A stretch of DNA of 64,000 bases, taken from the NCBI RefSeq assembly GCF_052065835.1, contig NZ_JBQHTG010000002.1, positions 310,001-374,000 of the forward strand, given 5' to 3'. The notes below the pieces were generated by a model. The model saw nothing but the letters and a program-made list of their open reading frames with translations, was not told where the DNA came from and ran no database searches. Source of the stretch: Laedolimicola sp934402125 (GTDB lineage Bacteria > Bacillota > Clostridia > Lachnospirales > Lachnospiraceae). The translations under genes and the position numbers were made by a program. Positions 35,076 to 43,967 of the stretch are shown here, piece by piece (position 1 is the first letter of the stretch; every line of letters begins with the position of its first letter).

Positions 35076-36088
35076 CGTTCCAGTATCGTTACCTGGGCAT
35101 CTGCGTAATCATTGAGAAGCACATACTGATTCTTCAGTCCTTCTGTTAGGTAGATTTCGCCGGTATCTGTTACAAAAATCGCTTCGAAATCATCACTGGC
35201 AGCCCAGAAACGGGCTGCCTTTTCCAGTCCCATGACAAAGAGGGCAGTGGAAAGCGCGTCACAGACGCTGCCCTGTTCCCCGATAACGGATACGGAGAGA
35301 AGACCGCTCCTGGCGGGGCGGCCGGTGGCCGGATCCATAATGTGCCAGTAGGTCTGTCCGTCCTGTTCAAAATACCGTTCATAGCCGCCGGAGGTAATCA
35401 CAGCCTGGTCGGAGACAGACAGCGCCATCATAGGACTGCTTCCCTTTGGATCCTGAATGCCGATACTCCAGGGTGTTCCGTCCGGCTTGGAACCGATGGT
35501 CTGTACATTGCCGCCCAGATTCAGAAGGGCCGAGGTGACGCCATGATCCCGCAGATACTGCGCGGCCAGCTGCCCGGCGTAGCCCTTGGCGATGCTGCCC
35601 AGATCGATGGTCATTCCCTCCGGAATCGTGACCTGTCCGGTGGCGCTTTCGTATTGAATCTTTGTATAGTCTACCAGCGGCAGAAGCTTCTGAAGCGTCT
35701 CCTCTTCCGGAACCTGATATGCTCCGGTGGTAAAGCCCCAGGCCCGGACTACCGGGTAGACAGAGATATCCAGCATTCCGTCTGTCCGGCTGCACATGGA
35801 CAGAGCCAGCTTCATCAGCTCCTCTGCCTCACCGGTCAACGTACCCGCTCCCTGCAGGTTGATGGCATAGATTTCACTGTCCGGATCCGTAACCGATACC
35901 TTTTTCTCCAGATCTGTAACGATTTCTTCTGCATTTCTCAAAAGCTTTGTATCCCCGTATATCTGAAAATCCATAACCGTATCCATGGCAAAAAAAGTGC
36001 CGTGGGAAACCGGCGTGGAAGTCTGTATGCCGGAGCAGCCCGCAAGCAGCACAGCGAAAGCCAGGAATATTGTCCATAACTTTTTCAT
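35072..36088 (-). CDS. apbE: FAD:protein FMN transferase (ApbE lipoprotein)
   Basis: A 338-residue lipoprotein that attaches FMN covalently to Thr/Ser of extracytoplasmic flavoproteins, such as Rnf and Nqr subunits. The lipobox is LAGC after the signal MKKLWTIFLAFAVLL. ApbE features include GTFFAMDTVMDFQIYG, IDLGSIAKGYAGQLAA, LNLGGNVQTIGSKPDG, and VITSGGYERYFEQDG. ATG36088 has GGAGGAG 6 bp upstream. Transcribed from its own near-perfect promoter, alone. No flavinylated target gene is seen in this window. Confidence 0.94.
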   Translation of the reverse strand: MKKLWTIFLAFAVLLAGCSGIQTSTPVSHGTFFAMDTVMDFQIYGDTKLLRNAEEIVTDLEKKVSVTDPDSEIYAINLQGAGTLTGEAEELMKLALSMCSRTDGMLDISVYPVVRAWGFTTGAYQVPEEETLQKLLPLVDYTKIQYESATGQVTIPEGMTIDLGSIAKGYAGQLAAQYLRDHGVTSALLNLGGNVQTIGSKPDGTPWSIGIQDPKGSSPMMALSVSDQAVITSGGYERYFEQDGQTYWHIMDPATGRPARSGLLSVSVIGEQGSVCDALSTALFVMGLEKAARFWAASDDFEAIFVTDTGEIYLTEGLKNQYVLLNDYADAQVTILER

Positions 36089-36109
36089 TTGATTCTCCTC
36101 CATTCCTTT

Positions 36110-36139
36110 ATTATAGGAATCCGGAACGGAAAATGTCAA
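36110..36139 (-). promoter_or_regulatory. Consensus sigma-A promoter of apbE
   Basis: Minus-strand TTGACA (36139-36134), 18-bp spacer, TATAAT (36115-36110). Both hexamers are perfect. Confidence 0.9.
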
Positions 36140-36179
36140 TCCCGGAATCCCATGCATCGGATTTTCCCAAAAGAAGGCT

Positions 36180-36207
36180 TGCAGGATGGAATTCCTTTGC
36201 GTATAAT
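36180..36207 (+). promoter_or_regulatory. Sigma-A promoter of the lipoprotein gene
   Basis: TTGCAG (36180-36185), 16-bp spacer, TATAAT (36202-36207), 57 bp before the start codon and divergent from the apbE promoter. Confidence 0.75.
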
Positions 36208-36264
36208 GAAATTCGGGTAAAAACCCTGACGGAACATTTTGACAGAAAAGAAGGAGAGATCAGG

Positions 36265-36981
36265 ATGAAAAAATACTGGCTGGCCATACTGCTGGGCGCC
36301 TCGGTTCTGGCAGCAGGCTGTAAGAGTAATACGGATACAAAGAATACAGCAGAAACAACGGATGCAGCAGACTCCGGGGAAACGACCGATACAACGGACG
36401 CAGGCGCATTGTCTGACGCCGGAAAAAGCGCTTACCGTTCTGTGCTGGAGGATATCTATTATAATCAGCAGTTCCCCAATGGACTGGAGCTGGATTATGA
36501 TGGAGCAGATATGTCCCAGAATCAGTTCGGCGTCTGCGATGTGGACGGGGACGGACGGGAGGAGCTGGTGATTTCCTATGTTACTGCCTCCGAGGCAGGC
36601 CATGCCTTTCTGGTTTATGATTTTGTGGAAGCCCTGGGCGCGGTGCGGGAGGAGTTCGCAGAATTCCCCGCAGTGACCTTCTATGACAATGGTATCGTCC
36701 GGGCAGACTGGTCCCACAATCCCAGTACCGCAGCGGACAGCGAATTCTGGCCCTTTACCCTGTATGTGTATGGCGAGGACGAGGATTCCTACGTGGAAAT
36801 CGGTTCGGTCTATGAGGGAAATGAAAAAGGCGTCTATTACCAGACCCTGGCCGGTGAGGACGAGCTTGAGATCGACGAAACTGTATTGGAGGACTGGCTT
36901 TCTTTCTGTATCCAGGATTCCAAGGAACTATCCATTCCTATGGAAAGTCTGGCGGAAGAACATATCAAAGCATTGAGATAA
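36265..36981 (+). CDS. Lipoprotein with EF-hand/VCBS-like calcium motif
   Basis: A 238-residue secreted lipoprotein of unknown function. The signal peptide ends with LAAGC, followed by a Thr/Asp-rich linker of low complexity (about 25-50). The domain contains DVDGDGREELVIS (about 91-103), a calcium-binding loop pattern shared by VCBS/FG-GAP repeat proteins. Similar small lipoproteins are frequent in Lachnospiraceae. The start is ATG36265 with AAGGAGAG 8 bp upstream, well placed after the promoter at 36180. Confidence 0.75.
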   Translation: MKKYWLAILLGASVLAAGCKSNTDTKNTAETTDAADSGETTDTTDAGALSDAGKSAYRSVLEDIYYNQQFPNGLELDYDGADMSQNQFGVCDVDGDGREELVISYVTASEAGHAFLVYDFVEALGAVREEFAEFPAVTFYDNGIVRADWSHNPSTAADSEFWPFTLYVYGEDEDSYVEIGSVYEGNEKGVYYQTLAGEDELEIDETVLEDWLSFCIQDSKELSIPMESLAEEHIKALR

Positions 36982-36993
36982 GGAGAAATCAGA

Positions 36994-37596
36994 ATGCGAA
37001 AGGTACCGGAAAAGGGCGATTACGGATATATTGACGCCCATAAAAAAGCACAGATTTTAAAGACTTTTATCTTTTTTCTGCTGCCGGCTGTTATATTTAT
37101 CATTGGTTATGTGACCGCCAAAAGCCGGATGAACCTGTTTACGGTGGTGGCCGTGGTAGGCTGCCTTCCGGCCTGCAAGGAACTGGTCAATGTGATCATG
37201 TTCTGGAAACGCCATTCCCTTCCGCGGGAGCTGTATGAAGAGATGGAACAGCATATGGCGGGCATGGAGCATGCTTACGAGCTGGTGCTGACCACCTACG
37301 ATAAAAATTATCCGGTTCACAGCCTGGTAATCCGCGGCAATGAGGTGGCCGGCTATACCACCTTAAAGGACACAGATCTGAAGCCTCTGGAGACCCATAT
37401 CACAAAGGTACTGAAGGAAAACCGGCTTTCCGGCGTGCATGTCCATATTTTCCCGGATCTGAAAACCTATCTGGACCGGGCTGACGCGCTGGCTAAAAGG
37501 GAGCCGGAGGAGATCCCGTTTACGCCGGACGAGCGTTACCCTTACCTGAACCGGGAGCAGCTGATCCGGGGACTGATCCTTGCGCTTTCCCTGTAA
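36994..37596 (+). CDS. Conserved hypothetical membrane protein
   Basis: A 200-residue protein I do not recognise beyond being conserved in related genomes. Two membrane segments lie near 22-42 and 47-67 after a basic N-terminus (KKAQILK). The cytoplasmic part has HAYELVLTTYDKNYPVHSLVIRG, then VHVHIFPDLKTYLDRADAL. No catalytic motif is visible. It follows the lipoprotein by 12 bp and precedes the pseudouridine synthase by 24 bp, so it is probably part of one transcript. Confidence 0.6.
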   Translation: MRKVPEKGDYGYIDAHKKAQILKTFIFFLLPAVIFIIGYVTAKSRMNLFTVVAVVGCLPACKELVNVIMFWKRHSLPRELYEEMEQHMAGMEHAYELVLTTYDKNYPVHSLVIRGNEVAGYTTLKDTDLKPLETHITKVLKENRLSGVHVHIFPDLKTYLDRADALAKREPEEIPFTPDERYPYLNREQLIRGLILALSL

Positions 37597-37620
37597 AACC
37601 ATGAGAAAGGAACGAACGCC

Positions 37621-38643
37621 ATGCGTCTTCTGACCGTAGGAGAAAATGAAGCCGGACAGCGGCTGGACAAGCTGCTGGCTAAATATATGGATAAGGCTCC
37701 GGCCAGCTTTTTTTATAAAATGCTGCGGAAAAAGAATATCACCCTGAACGGAAAGCGGGCAGAGGGGAAGGAGCGGCTGAAGGCCGGGGACGAGATCCGG
37801 CTGTTTCTGGCAGACGAAACGATCGACGGCTTTTCCGGTATGGCAGGAAAAACAGGAAAAGAAACAACCCCGCAAACGGGAAGCGGTCTTAAGAAAAAGC
37901 TGCCCGCGAAGCTTCGACCGGAAATCCTTTACGAGGATAAACATGTCATTTTCTTCAATAAACCGGCAGGTCTGTTGTCCCAGAAGGCAAAGCCCTCGGA
38001 CGTCTCCCTGGTAGAATACCTGACGGAGCACCTGTTAGAAAGCGGAGAGGCCACCCGGTCAAGTCTGCGCAGCTTCCGTCCTGGTATCTGTAACCGCCTT
38101 GACCGGAATACCAGCGGGCTGGTGGCGGCGGGCAAGAGCCTTCGGGGACTTCAGGAACTGAATGAACTGTTCCGCGCCCGCAATCTCCATAAATATTACC
38201 GGACCATTGCAGTGGGCAATATCCGGGAAAAGCAGCGTATAGAAGGCTGGCTTCTGAAAAACGAACGGACCAACCAGGTACAGATTTATCAGCAGAAGAG
38301 AGCGGACGCCCTGCCTATCTGTACGGAATATGTGCCGCTAAAACAGCTGACTTACAACGGGAAGCCTTATACCTATCTGGAGATCAATCTGATTACCGGC
38401 CGTTCCCATCAGATCCGCGCCCATCTGGCCAGCAGCGGACATCCCCTCATCGGCGACGCCAAATACGGCAATCCGAAGGTGAACGCGGAATTCCGGAAAA
38501 ATTTTGGCCTGGAATATCAGCTTCTTCATGCTTACCGGCTGGAACTGCCGGAGCTTACCGGAGTTCTTTCCAATCTTTCGGGACAGCAGTATATTGCGCC
38601 GCTTCCCAAAGAGTTTATGAACGTTTTGAACCGTGGCGAGTAA
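37621..38643 (+). CDS. RluA family pseudouridine synthase
   Basis: A 340-residue enzyme with an N-terminal S4 domain (AGQRLDKLLAKYM...LNGKRAEG) and a catalytic domain with the essential Asp in NRLDRNTSGLV. RSHQIRAHLASSGHPLIGD is typical of RluC/RluD. A Lys/Thr-rich insertion (about 75-100) separates the domains. The rRNA target cannot be decided. A terminator overlaps its last codons. Confidence 0.93.
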   Translation: MRLLTVGENEAGQRLDKLLAKYMDKAPASFFYKMLRKKNITLNGKRAEGKERLKAGDEIRLFLADETIDGFSGMAGKTGKETTPQTGSGLKKKLPAKLRPEILYEDKHVIFFNKPAGLLSQKAKPSDVSLVEYLTEHLLESGEATRSSLRSFRPGICNRLDRNTSGLVAAGKSLRGLQELNELFRARNLHKYYRTIAVGNIREKQRIEGWLLKNERTNQVQIYQQKRADALPICTEYVPLKQLTYNGKPYTYLEINLITGRSHQIRAHLASSGHPLIGDAKYGNPKVNAEFRKNFGLEYQLLHAYRLELPELTGVLSNLSGQQYIAPLPKEFMNVLNRGE

Positions 38644-38660
38644 AAACAGCCACGGTTTTT
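38629..38660 (+). terminator. Intrinsic terminator after the RluA-like gene
   Basis: AACCGTGGC (38629-38637) and GCCACGGTT (38649-38657) form a 9-bp stem followed by a T-tract to 38660. The stem includes the last codons and spans the TAA stop. Confidence 0.93.
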
Positions 38661-38723
38661 CGTTGTTTTACACAAAACATTTTCAAAAAATTCATATAGA
38701 TTTCACAAAAATTTAAGAAACAC

Positions 38724-38752
38724 TTGCAATCAAAAAAGAAGTGTGGTAAGGT
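38724..38752 (+). promoter_or_regulatory. Promoter of the beta-glucoside PTS operon
   Basis: TTGCAA (38724-38729), 17-bp spacer, TAAGGT (38747-38752), with an extended -10 TGG immediately before it. The leader to the PTS start would be about 230 nt, which accommodates the antiterminator. Confidence 0.75.
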
Positions 38753-38793
38753 ATTACCAGATTGAGAGACAATTACATAGTGGTTTCACATAC

Positions 38794-38822
38794 GACGTGT
38801 TACTGGTCATGCAGGCAAGATC
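38794..38822 (+). promoter_or_regulatory. LicT/BglG-type ribonucleic antiterminator (RAT)
   Basis: The 29-nt site contains TGTTACTG (38798-38805) and GCAGGCAAGATC (38811-38822), matching the conserved core of RAT hairpins bound by LicT/SacY/BglG. Its 3' end overlaps the first arm of the terminator, so the two structures exclude each other. Confidence 0.88.
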
Positions 38823-38915
38823 GGGTGAAAATGAAGAAGATAGAAAAAGAGTGCGGATATATGATATCTGTATCCGGATTTTCTGTTGGACGTTCATTTC
38901 ACTGGATCTTTTTTT
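38819..38915 (+). terminator. Regulated leader terminator of the PTS operon
   Basis: The first arm GATCGGGTGAAAATGAA (38819-38835) pairs with TTCATTTCACTGGATC (38893-38908), followed by seven T residues (38909-38915). The loop holds a second GGATA/TATCC hairpin. The RAT covers the first bases of this arm. This is the classical attenuation arrangement. The remaining 38916-38988 is leader without another gene. Confidence 0.85.
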
Positions 38916-38988
38916 GTGTGTGAAATCAGGCATAACAAGTCTTTCGATATCCCTTTCAACATCTAACATTAAAAAAGGAGAGAGAAGA

Positions 38989-40914
38989 ATGGATTACAAC
39001 AAAATTGCCCAGGACATTCTTGATAATGTGGGCGGCAAAGCCAATGTAAAACAGGTGACACACTGCTTCACCCGTCTGCGCTTCATCCTGAAGGATGAAA
39101 GCCTTGCAAAGAAAGAAATTGTAGAGCATCTGGAGGGCGTTATTTCCGTCGTTGTTTCCGGCGGACAGTTCCAGGTTGTATGCGGCGCAAAGGTTACCAA
39201 GATTTATGACGCAACCGTAGCGATCTTAGGAGACGCCGTAGCAGGCGGTTCTGTAGACGAGCAGGTTCCGGATCAGAAGCAGCCTCTGGGCAACCTGATT
39301 CTGCAGAAGATTACTGAGATCTTCACACCGCTGGTACCGGCTATCGCGGCAGCAGGTCTGATTAAGGGTCTTCTGGCAGCATTTGCCAAGGTGCCGGGCT
39401 TCGATACAACCAATAGCACCTACATCATCATGAACACCGCTTCCAATGTTATTTTCTACTTCATGCCGGTTTTCCTTGCTTACACCGCATCCAAGGCACT
39501 GAAGTGCAGTTCTGTTGTAGCTATGATGCTGGGCGGCTTTATCTGCCATCCGACCATCGATGCCCTGGTTCAGGATGTAGCTACCAAGTCCACCATCTTC
39601 GGCCTTCCGGTTATCAAGATGGCGTTTACCGTAGGAGAGTCCAGTAAGGTATTCGCGTATACCGAGTCCGTTATCCCGATTCTGCTGGGCGTGATTGTAC
39701 TGTATTTCCTGGAGAAATTCTTAAAGAAGGTAATTCCGGAAATTCTGCAGCTGATCCTGGTACCGGGTCTGTCCCTGATTATCATGGTACCGGTTATGCT
39801 GACTGTTGTAGGACCGGTTGGTATCTACGTTGGTTATATTATTCAGTTCCTTTACAATGCGCTGTATGGCTTCAGCCCGGTACTGGGCGGTATCATCGTC
39901 GGCGGTCTGTGGGGCGTATGCGTTATTTTCGGCGCGCACAGAGCTCTGCTTCCGATTGGTCTGAATGACGTAGCCCTGACAGGAACCAACACCCTGATGT
40001 GCTTCGCAGGCTCCGCAAACTTCTCCCAGGCAGGCGCAGCTCTGGGCGTTATGCTGAAAACCAAGAGCAAGGATTTAAAGCAGGTAGCAGCTTCCGCTTC
40101 CCTGTCCGCATGGCTGGTAGGTATCACAGAGCCGGCTATCTATGGCTGTAACCTTCGTCTGAAGAAGCCGATGGTATGTGCAGTAATCGCCGGAGCTCTC
40201 GGCGGTGGTATCATGGGTATCGGACACGCAGTCAACACAGGCTTTGCAAACAACGGTATCCTGACCATCATGTCCTACTATGGCGAGGGTACAAGCCTGG
40301 GCCAGTTCGCAGCTTACTTAATCGGTATCGCGGTAGCGTTCTTTGGCGGCGCAATCCTTACCTATATCGTAGGCTTTGAAGATGTAGACGCAGCTCCCGC
40401 AGGAGCAGCAGCGCTGGAGTCCGATCTGACTATGCCGGCAGCTCCGAGCCACACAGGCGAGACCGTGGAAATCACTTCTCCGGTAGAGGGAAAGGCTTAC
40501 CCGTTAAATGAGGTGCAGGACGAGGTATTCGCTTCTGAGGCTCTGGGAAAAGGAATCGCGGTTCTTCCGACCAAGGGAGAGGTAGTAGCACCGGCTGACT
40601 GTACCGTATCTGTTCTGTATCCGACCCTTCACGCTATGGGCCTGAAGCTTGCAGACGGCACCGAACTTCTGATTCACATCGGTATGGACACCGTAGCAAT
40701 GAACGGTGAGGGCTTTACCAAGCATGTAAATGAGGGAGACCAGATCAAGAAAGGCACCCCGATCGTATCCTTTGACATTGACAAGATTAAGGCAGCAGGC
40801 TATGATACTACTGTAAGCGTCATCGTTTCCAATACGGCTGATTTCGCAGAGGTAACAGGAGTTCCGGCCGAGAAGGCTGACCTTACCAAGGTTGTTATCA
40901 AAGCTGTAAAATAA
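38989..40914 (+). CDS. Beta-glucoside PTS transporter EIIBCA
   Basis: A 641-residue phosphotransferase permease that imports and phosphorylates aryl-beta-glucosides. Domain order is IIB, IIC, IIA. IIB: phosphorylated Cys26 in VTHCFTRLRF. IIC: about 110-470 with ten hydrophobic segments and GITEPAIYGCNLR. IIA: LLIHIGMDTVAMNG with His563. ATG38989 has AAAGGAGAG 9 bp upstream and gives a standard IIB start; an in-frame upstream ATG would run through the antiterminator and is rejected. Highly biased codons suggest strong expression when induced. Confidence 0.96.
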   Translation: MDYNKIAQDILDNVGGKANVKQVTHCFTRLRFILKDESLAKKEIVEHLEGVISVVVSGGQFQVVCGAKVTKIYDATVAILGDAVAGGSVDEQVPDQKQPLGNLILQKITEIFTPLVPAIAAAGLIKGLLAAFAKVPGFDTTNSTYIIMNTASNVIFYFMPVFLAYTASKALKCSSVVAMMLGGFICHPTIDALVQDVATKSTIFGLPVIKMAFTVGESSKVFAYTESVIPILLGVIVLYFLEKFLKKVIPEILQLILVPGLSLIIMVPVMLTVVGPVGIYVGYIIQFLYNALYGFSPVLGGIIVGGLWGVCVIFGAHRALLPIGLNDVALTGTNTLMCFAGSANFSQAGAALGVMLKTKSKDLKQVAASASLSAWLVGITEPAIYGCNLRLKKPMVCAVIAGALGGGIMGIGHAVNTGFANNGILTIMSYYGEGTSLGQFAAYLIGIAVAFFGGAILTYIVGFEDVDAAPAGAAALESDLTMPAAPSHTGETVEITSPVEGKAYPLNEVQDEVFASEALGKGIAVLPTKGEVVAPADCTVSVLYPTLHAMGLKLADGTELLIHIGMDTVAMNGEGFTKHVNEGDQIKKGTPIVSFDIDKIKAAGYDTTVSVIVSNTADFAEVTGVPAEKADLTKVVIKAVK

Positions 40915-40931
40915 TAAGTCCTAAAACATCC

Positions 40932-40967
40932 GCCGGGCGGAAGTCTCTATGCTTCTGCCTGGCTTTT
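40932..40967 (+). terminator. Intercistronic terminator-like hairpin between PTS gene and bglA
   Basis: GCCGGGCGGAAG (40932-40943) pairs with CTTCTGCCTGGC (40952-40963), with two G-U pairs, followed by TTTT and a second T-run. It may lower read-through into bglA or protect the PTS message's 3' end. Confidence 0.6.
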
Positions 40968-40992
40968 ACAACTTTTTAAAGGAGCCAAAATT

Positions 40993-42405
40993 ATGACAAA
41001 TTTTCCTGAAAATTTCCTCTGGGGCGCTTCCTCCTCTGCCTTTCAGATCGAAGGCGGCTGGGACGAAGACGGCAAAGGCATGACCGTAGCAGACTATAAT
41101 TCCTTCAAACGTTCCGATAAGCAGGCTGACAGCAAGGTGGCCAGTGATTTCTATCACCACTGGAAGGAAGACATCGACCTGATGAAGGAGATGGGTATGA
41201 AGGCATACCGTTTCTCCCTCTCCTGGGCCCGCATTATTCCGGACGGAGACGGAGAGATCAACCAGAAGGGCATCGATTTCTATAACCGTGTGATCAACTA
41301 CCTGCTTGAGCAGGGCATTCAGCCCCTCGTAACCCTGTATCATTTTGACCTGCCTTACGCGCTGGTTGAAAAATACAATGGCTGGGAGTGCCGGGACTGC
41401 GCCTTTGCCTTTGAGCGTTACGCCCGTGTCTGCTACCAGGCCTTCGGAGACCGTGTAAAATACTGGCAGATGATCAATGAGCAGAACCTGATGATCCGCG
41501 TCAACAACCGTATGAATATCTATACCGAGGACGACTGGGAAGCCGATCGTATGCGTGCTCAGATGGATTATCACATGTTCCTGGGCCATGCGCTGGCAGT
41601 CAATGCCTGCCATGAGCTGGTAGAAGGCGGAAAGGCTGCTCCGGCTGTATCCTCCACCTGTACCTATCCGCTGACCAACAAGCCGGAGGACGTATGGGCT
41701 GCCAAAATGAACGACTGGCTGAAGACCAACTACTGCCTGGAGATGCACATCAACGGCGAGTATCCGGGTTACTATATGCGCTATCTGAAGGAGCGCAATA
41801 TTGTTCCGAAGATGGAAGAGGGCGACGCAGAGATTCTGAAGTCCGCAAAAATTGACTATATCGCCCTGAACTATTACCGGACTCTGTGCGCAAGCTATCT
41901 GCCTGCGGACGAGGAGCATCCGGTGGGATCCAGAGTCTTTCGCGGCAACGAGGTAGACTTTGACCAGTACGGCTACTGCCGGGACGAGAAAAACGAGAAC
42001 CTGAAGGCCAGCGAATATGGTGCTCAGATTGATCCCATGGGTCTTCGGATTGTGCTGAATGAGTATTATCGCAGATACCATCTGCCGCTGATTATCACCG
42101 AGAACGGTCTCGGTATGGCGGACGAGCTGACCGAGGACGGACGCGTGCATGACGATTACCGGATCGACTATCTGCGCGGCCATATTCAGGCTATTTCCGA
42201 CGCTATCGATGATGGTGTGGAAATGATGGGCTACTGCCCCTGGTCTGTAATGGATCTTTTAAGCTCCCATCAGGGCTTCCGGAAGCGTTACGGCTTTATC
42301 TACATCAACCGTGACGATTTCAACCTGAAGGATCTGGGAAGAATCAAGAAGGACAGCTTCTACTGGTATCAGAATGTAATTAAGACAAACGGGGAGAATC
42401 TGTAA
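40993..42405 (+). CDS. 6-phospho-beta-glucosidase (GH1)
   Basis: A 470-residue glycoside hydrolase family 1 enzyme that cleaves the phosphorylated glucoside delivered by the upstream PTS. The start FPENFLWGASSSAFQIEGGW is typical. The acid/base Glu is Glu163 in INEQN and the nucleophile Glu370 in ITENG. RYGFIYINRD at the end agrees with the phospho-glucosidase branch. It follows the intercistronic hairpin with AAAGGAG 8 bp upstream. Confidence 0.95.
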   Translation: MTNFPENFLWGASSSAFQIEGGWDEDGKGMTVADYNSFKRSDKQADSKVASDFYHHWKEDIDLMKEMGMKAYRFSLSWARIIPDGDGEINQKGIDFYNRVINYLLEQGIQPLVTLYHFDLPYALVEKYNGWECRDCAFAFERYARVCYQAFGDRVKYWQMINEQNLMIRVNNRMNIYTEDDWEADRMRAQMDYHMFLGHALAVNACHELVEGGKAAPAVSSTCTYPLTNKPEDVWAAKMNDWLKTNYCLEMHINGEYPGYYMRYLKERNIVPKMEEGDAEILKSAKIDYIALNYYRTLCASYLPADEEHPVGSRVFRGNEVDFDQYGYCRDEKNENLKASEYGAQIDPMGLRIVLNEYYRRYHLPLIITENGLGMADELTEDGRVHDDYRIDYLRGHIQAISDAIDDGVEMMGYCPWSVMDLLSSHQGFRKRYGFIYINRDDFNLKDLGRIKKDSFYWYQNVIKTNGENL

Positions 42406-42409
42406 TACC

Positions 42410-43249
42410 ATGCGTGTCATTAAGGTGTTGAACAATTCGCTGGTGCTTGCGCTAGACAACGCGGGCCAGGAGTCTATTCTCATGGGAAAGGGAATCGGCT
42501 TTCACAAGTCCATAGGATATGAGTTTCAGGAAAACGAGATTGAAAAGGTCTTTGTTCTCAAGGACAAGGAGATCTCCCGAAACATCATCCGTCTGGCGGC
42601 AGAGACAGACAGCGTCTTCTTTGAGCTGGCCAAGGCGGTGATTGATTATGCCATTGAACAGTTCGATATGAAGCTGATGGATCATATCTATCTGTCCCTG
42701 ACGGATCATCTGTCCTTTGCGGCCAGACGGGTACGGGAAGGCATTGTTCTGCAGAATTTTTACACGCTGGAAATGAAAAAATTCAATCCCCAGGAGTTTC
42801 AGGTGGGGGAATATGCCGTAAACCTGATGCGGGAACGGCTGGATCTTGAGATTCCTGCCGATGAAGCGGGCAACATCGCCTTTCACTTTATCAACGCCCA
42901 GTTTAATCACCTCTATAACAGTCAGAACCTGCTGATTTCCCGGACGCTAGACGCAGTGCTGGATATTGTAAAATATGCCTTTGGGATTACTTACAACGAA
43001 GACAGTACTTCGTATTCCAGGTATGTGACCCATGTACGGCTGTTTGCCCAGCGGCTTGTAAGCCGCAATCAGCTTCCCGACGAAAAGAACAGTCTGCTCT
43101 ATGAGCAGATCCACTCCAGCTGCCAAAAAGAATTTGAGTGTGTGGAAAAGATCCAGATTTATGTGATGGAGCAGTTTCGCCAGAAGCTGTCCAGCCAGGA
43201 AAAAATGTATCTTGCCCTGCATATTCACCGGGTGCTGGCCGAGAACTGA
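42410..43249 (+). CDS. licT: LicT/BglG family transcription antiterminator
   Basis: A 279-residue RNA-binding antiterminator that should bind the RAT at 38794 and is controlled by PTS phosphorylation. The CAT RNA-binding domain spans 1-55 (VIKVLNNSLVLALD...GKGIGF). PRD1 has His100 and His159, and PRD2 has His208 and His271, almost the numbering of the four regulatory histidines in B. subtilis LicT. Placed last in the operon it controls itself by feedback. It starts 4 bp after bglA. Confidence 0.93.
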   Translation: MRVIKVLNNSLVLALDNAGQESILMGKGIGFHKSIGYEFQENEIEKVFVLKDKEISRNIIRLAAETDSVFFELAKAVIDYAIEQFDMKLMDHIYLSLTDHLSFAARRVREGIVLQNFYTLEMKKFNPQEFQVGEYAVNLMRERLDLEIPADEAGNIAFHFINAQFNHLYNSQNLLISRTLDAVLDIVKYAFGITYNEDSTSYSRYVTHVRLFAQRLVSRNQLPDEKNSLLYEQIHSSCQKEFECVEKIQIYVMEQFRQKLSSQEKMYLALHIHRVLAEN

Positions 43250-43277
43250 CTGAAACCAGAGAACACAGGATATCGAA

Positions 43278-43333
43278 GGACCGTGACAGAGAAATGTGGA
43301 ACTATCTCTACATTTCCCTGCACGGTCCTTTTT
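43278..43333 (+). terminator. Terminator of the beta-glucoside operon
   Basis: GGACCGTG (43278-43285) pairs with CACGGTCC (43321-43328), with an inner GAAATGT/ACATTTC stem, followed by TTTTT (43329-43333). Confidence 0.88.
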
Positions 43334-43345
43334 ATGAAAATCTCC

Positions 43346-43374
43346 TTGTAAAACGGCCGGATTTTCCATATAAT
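43346..43374 (+). promoter_or_regulatory. Sigma-A promoter of recU
   Basis: TTGTAA (43346-43351), exactly 17 bp, TATAAT (43369-43374), placed just behind the terminator of the sugar operon. The predicted transcript starts about 50 nt before recU. Confidence 0.8.
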
Positions 43375-43433
43375 GAATCATGTCAGCAGACAAGGCTTAT
43401 CTGCCGCGGCATAACAGAAAAGCGAGGAATCCT

Positions 43434-43967
43434 ATGGCAACCTGGAATTCCAGAGGCCTCCGCGGATCGACCCTGGAGGATCTCATCAACCGGACCAATG
43501 AAAAATACAGGGAGCAGGGACTGGCACTGATTCAGAAGGTACCGACGCCCATTACTCCCATGAAAATCGATAAAGAGCACCGTCATATTACCCTGGCTTA
43601 TTTTGACCAGAAGAGTACCGTGGACTACATCGGGGCGGTTCAGGGAATCCCTGTCTGCTTCGACGCCAAGGAATGTGATACAGATACCTTTCCCCTGCAG
43701 AATATCCACGCGCACCAGGTGGAATTTATGGGCGATTTTGAGCGCCAGGAAGGCGTGGCGTTCCTGATTATTCTTTTTGCAAAGCGAAATGAACTCTATT
43801 TTCTTCCGTATAAAAAGATGAAAGAATTCTGGGAGCGGGCTGAGAAAGGCGGGCGCAAAAGCTTCCGGCATGATGAGCTCGATCCGGCATTTGTGCTCAA
43901 GCCCCATGGAGGCTATCTGGTTCCTTATCTGGACGGAATCCAGAAAGTAATTGACGAACAGGAATAA
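43434..43967 (+). CDS. recU: Holliday junction resolvase RecU
   Basis: A 177-residue resolvase of the Firmicute RecU family. Diagnostic motifs: GSTLEDLINRTNEKYREQGL, IQKVPTPITP, and metal-binding IPVCFDAKE with SFPLxNxHxHQ-type TFPLQNIHAHQVEFM. Catalytic acidic residues are in FDAKE. I start at ATG43434, which gives the family's N-terminus MATWNSRG and has GCGAGGA upstream; an earlier in-frame ATG lies too near the predicted transcription start. The -35 box of the histidine operon is inside its 3' end. Unlike many Firmicutes, no penicillin-binding protein gene is next to it. Confidence 0.93.
   Translation: MATWNSRGLRGSTLEDLINRTNEKYREQGLALIQKVPTPITPMKIDKEHRHITLAYFDQKSTVDYIGAVQGIPVCFDAKECDTDTFPLQNIHAHQVEFMGDFERQEGVAFLIILFAKRNELYFLPYKKMKEFWERAEKGGRKSFRHDELDPAFVLKPHGGYLVPYLDGIQKVIDEQE

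Noticed and set aside
38743..38988. Possible N-terminal extension of the PTS protein starting in the leader
   Set aside because: The stretch overlaps the promoter, antiterminator and terminator, lacks a ribosome binding site at its ATG, and the IIB domain begins normally at 38989.
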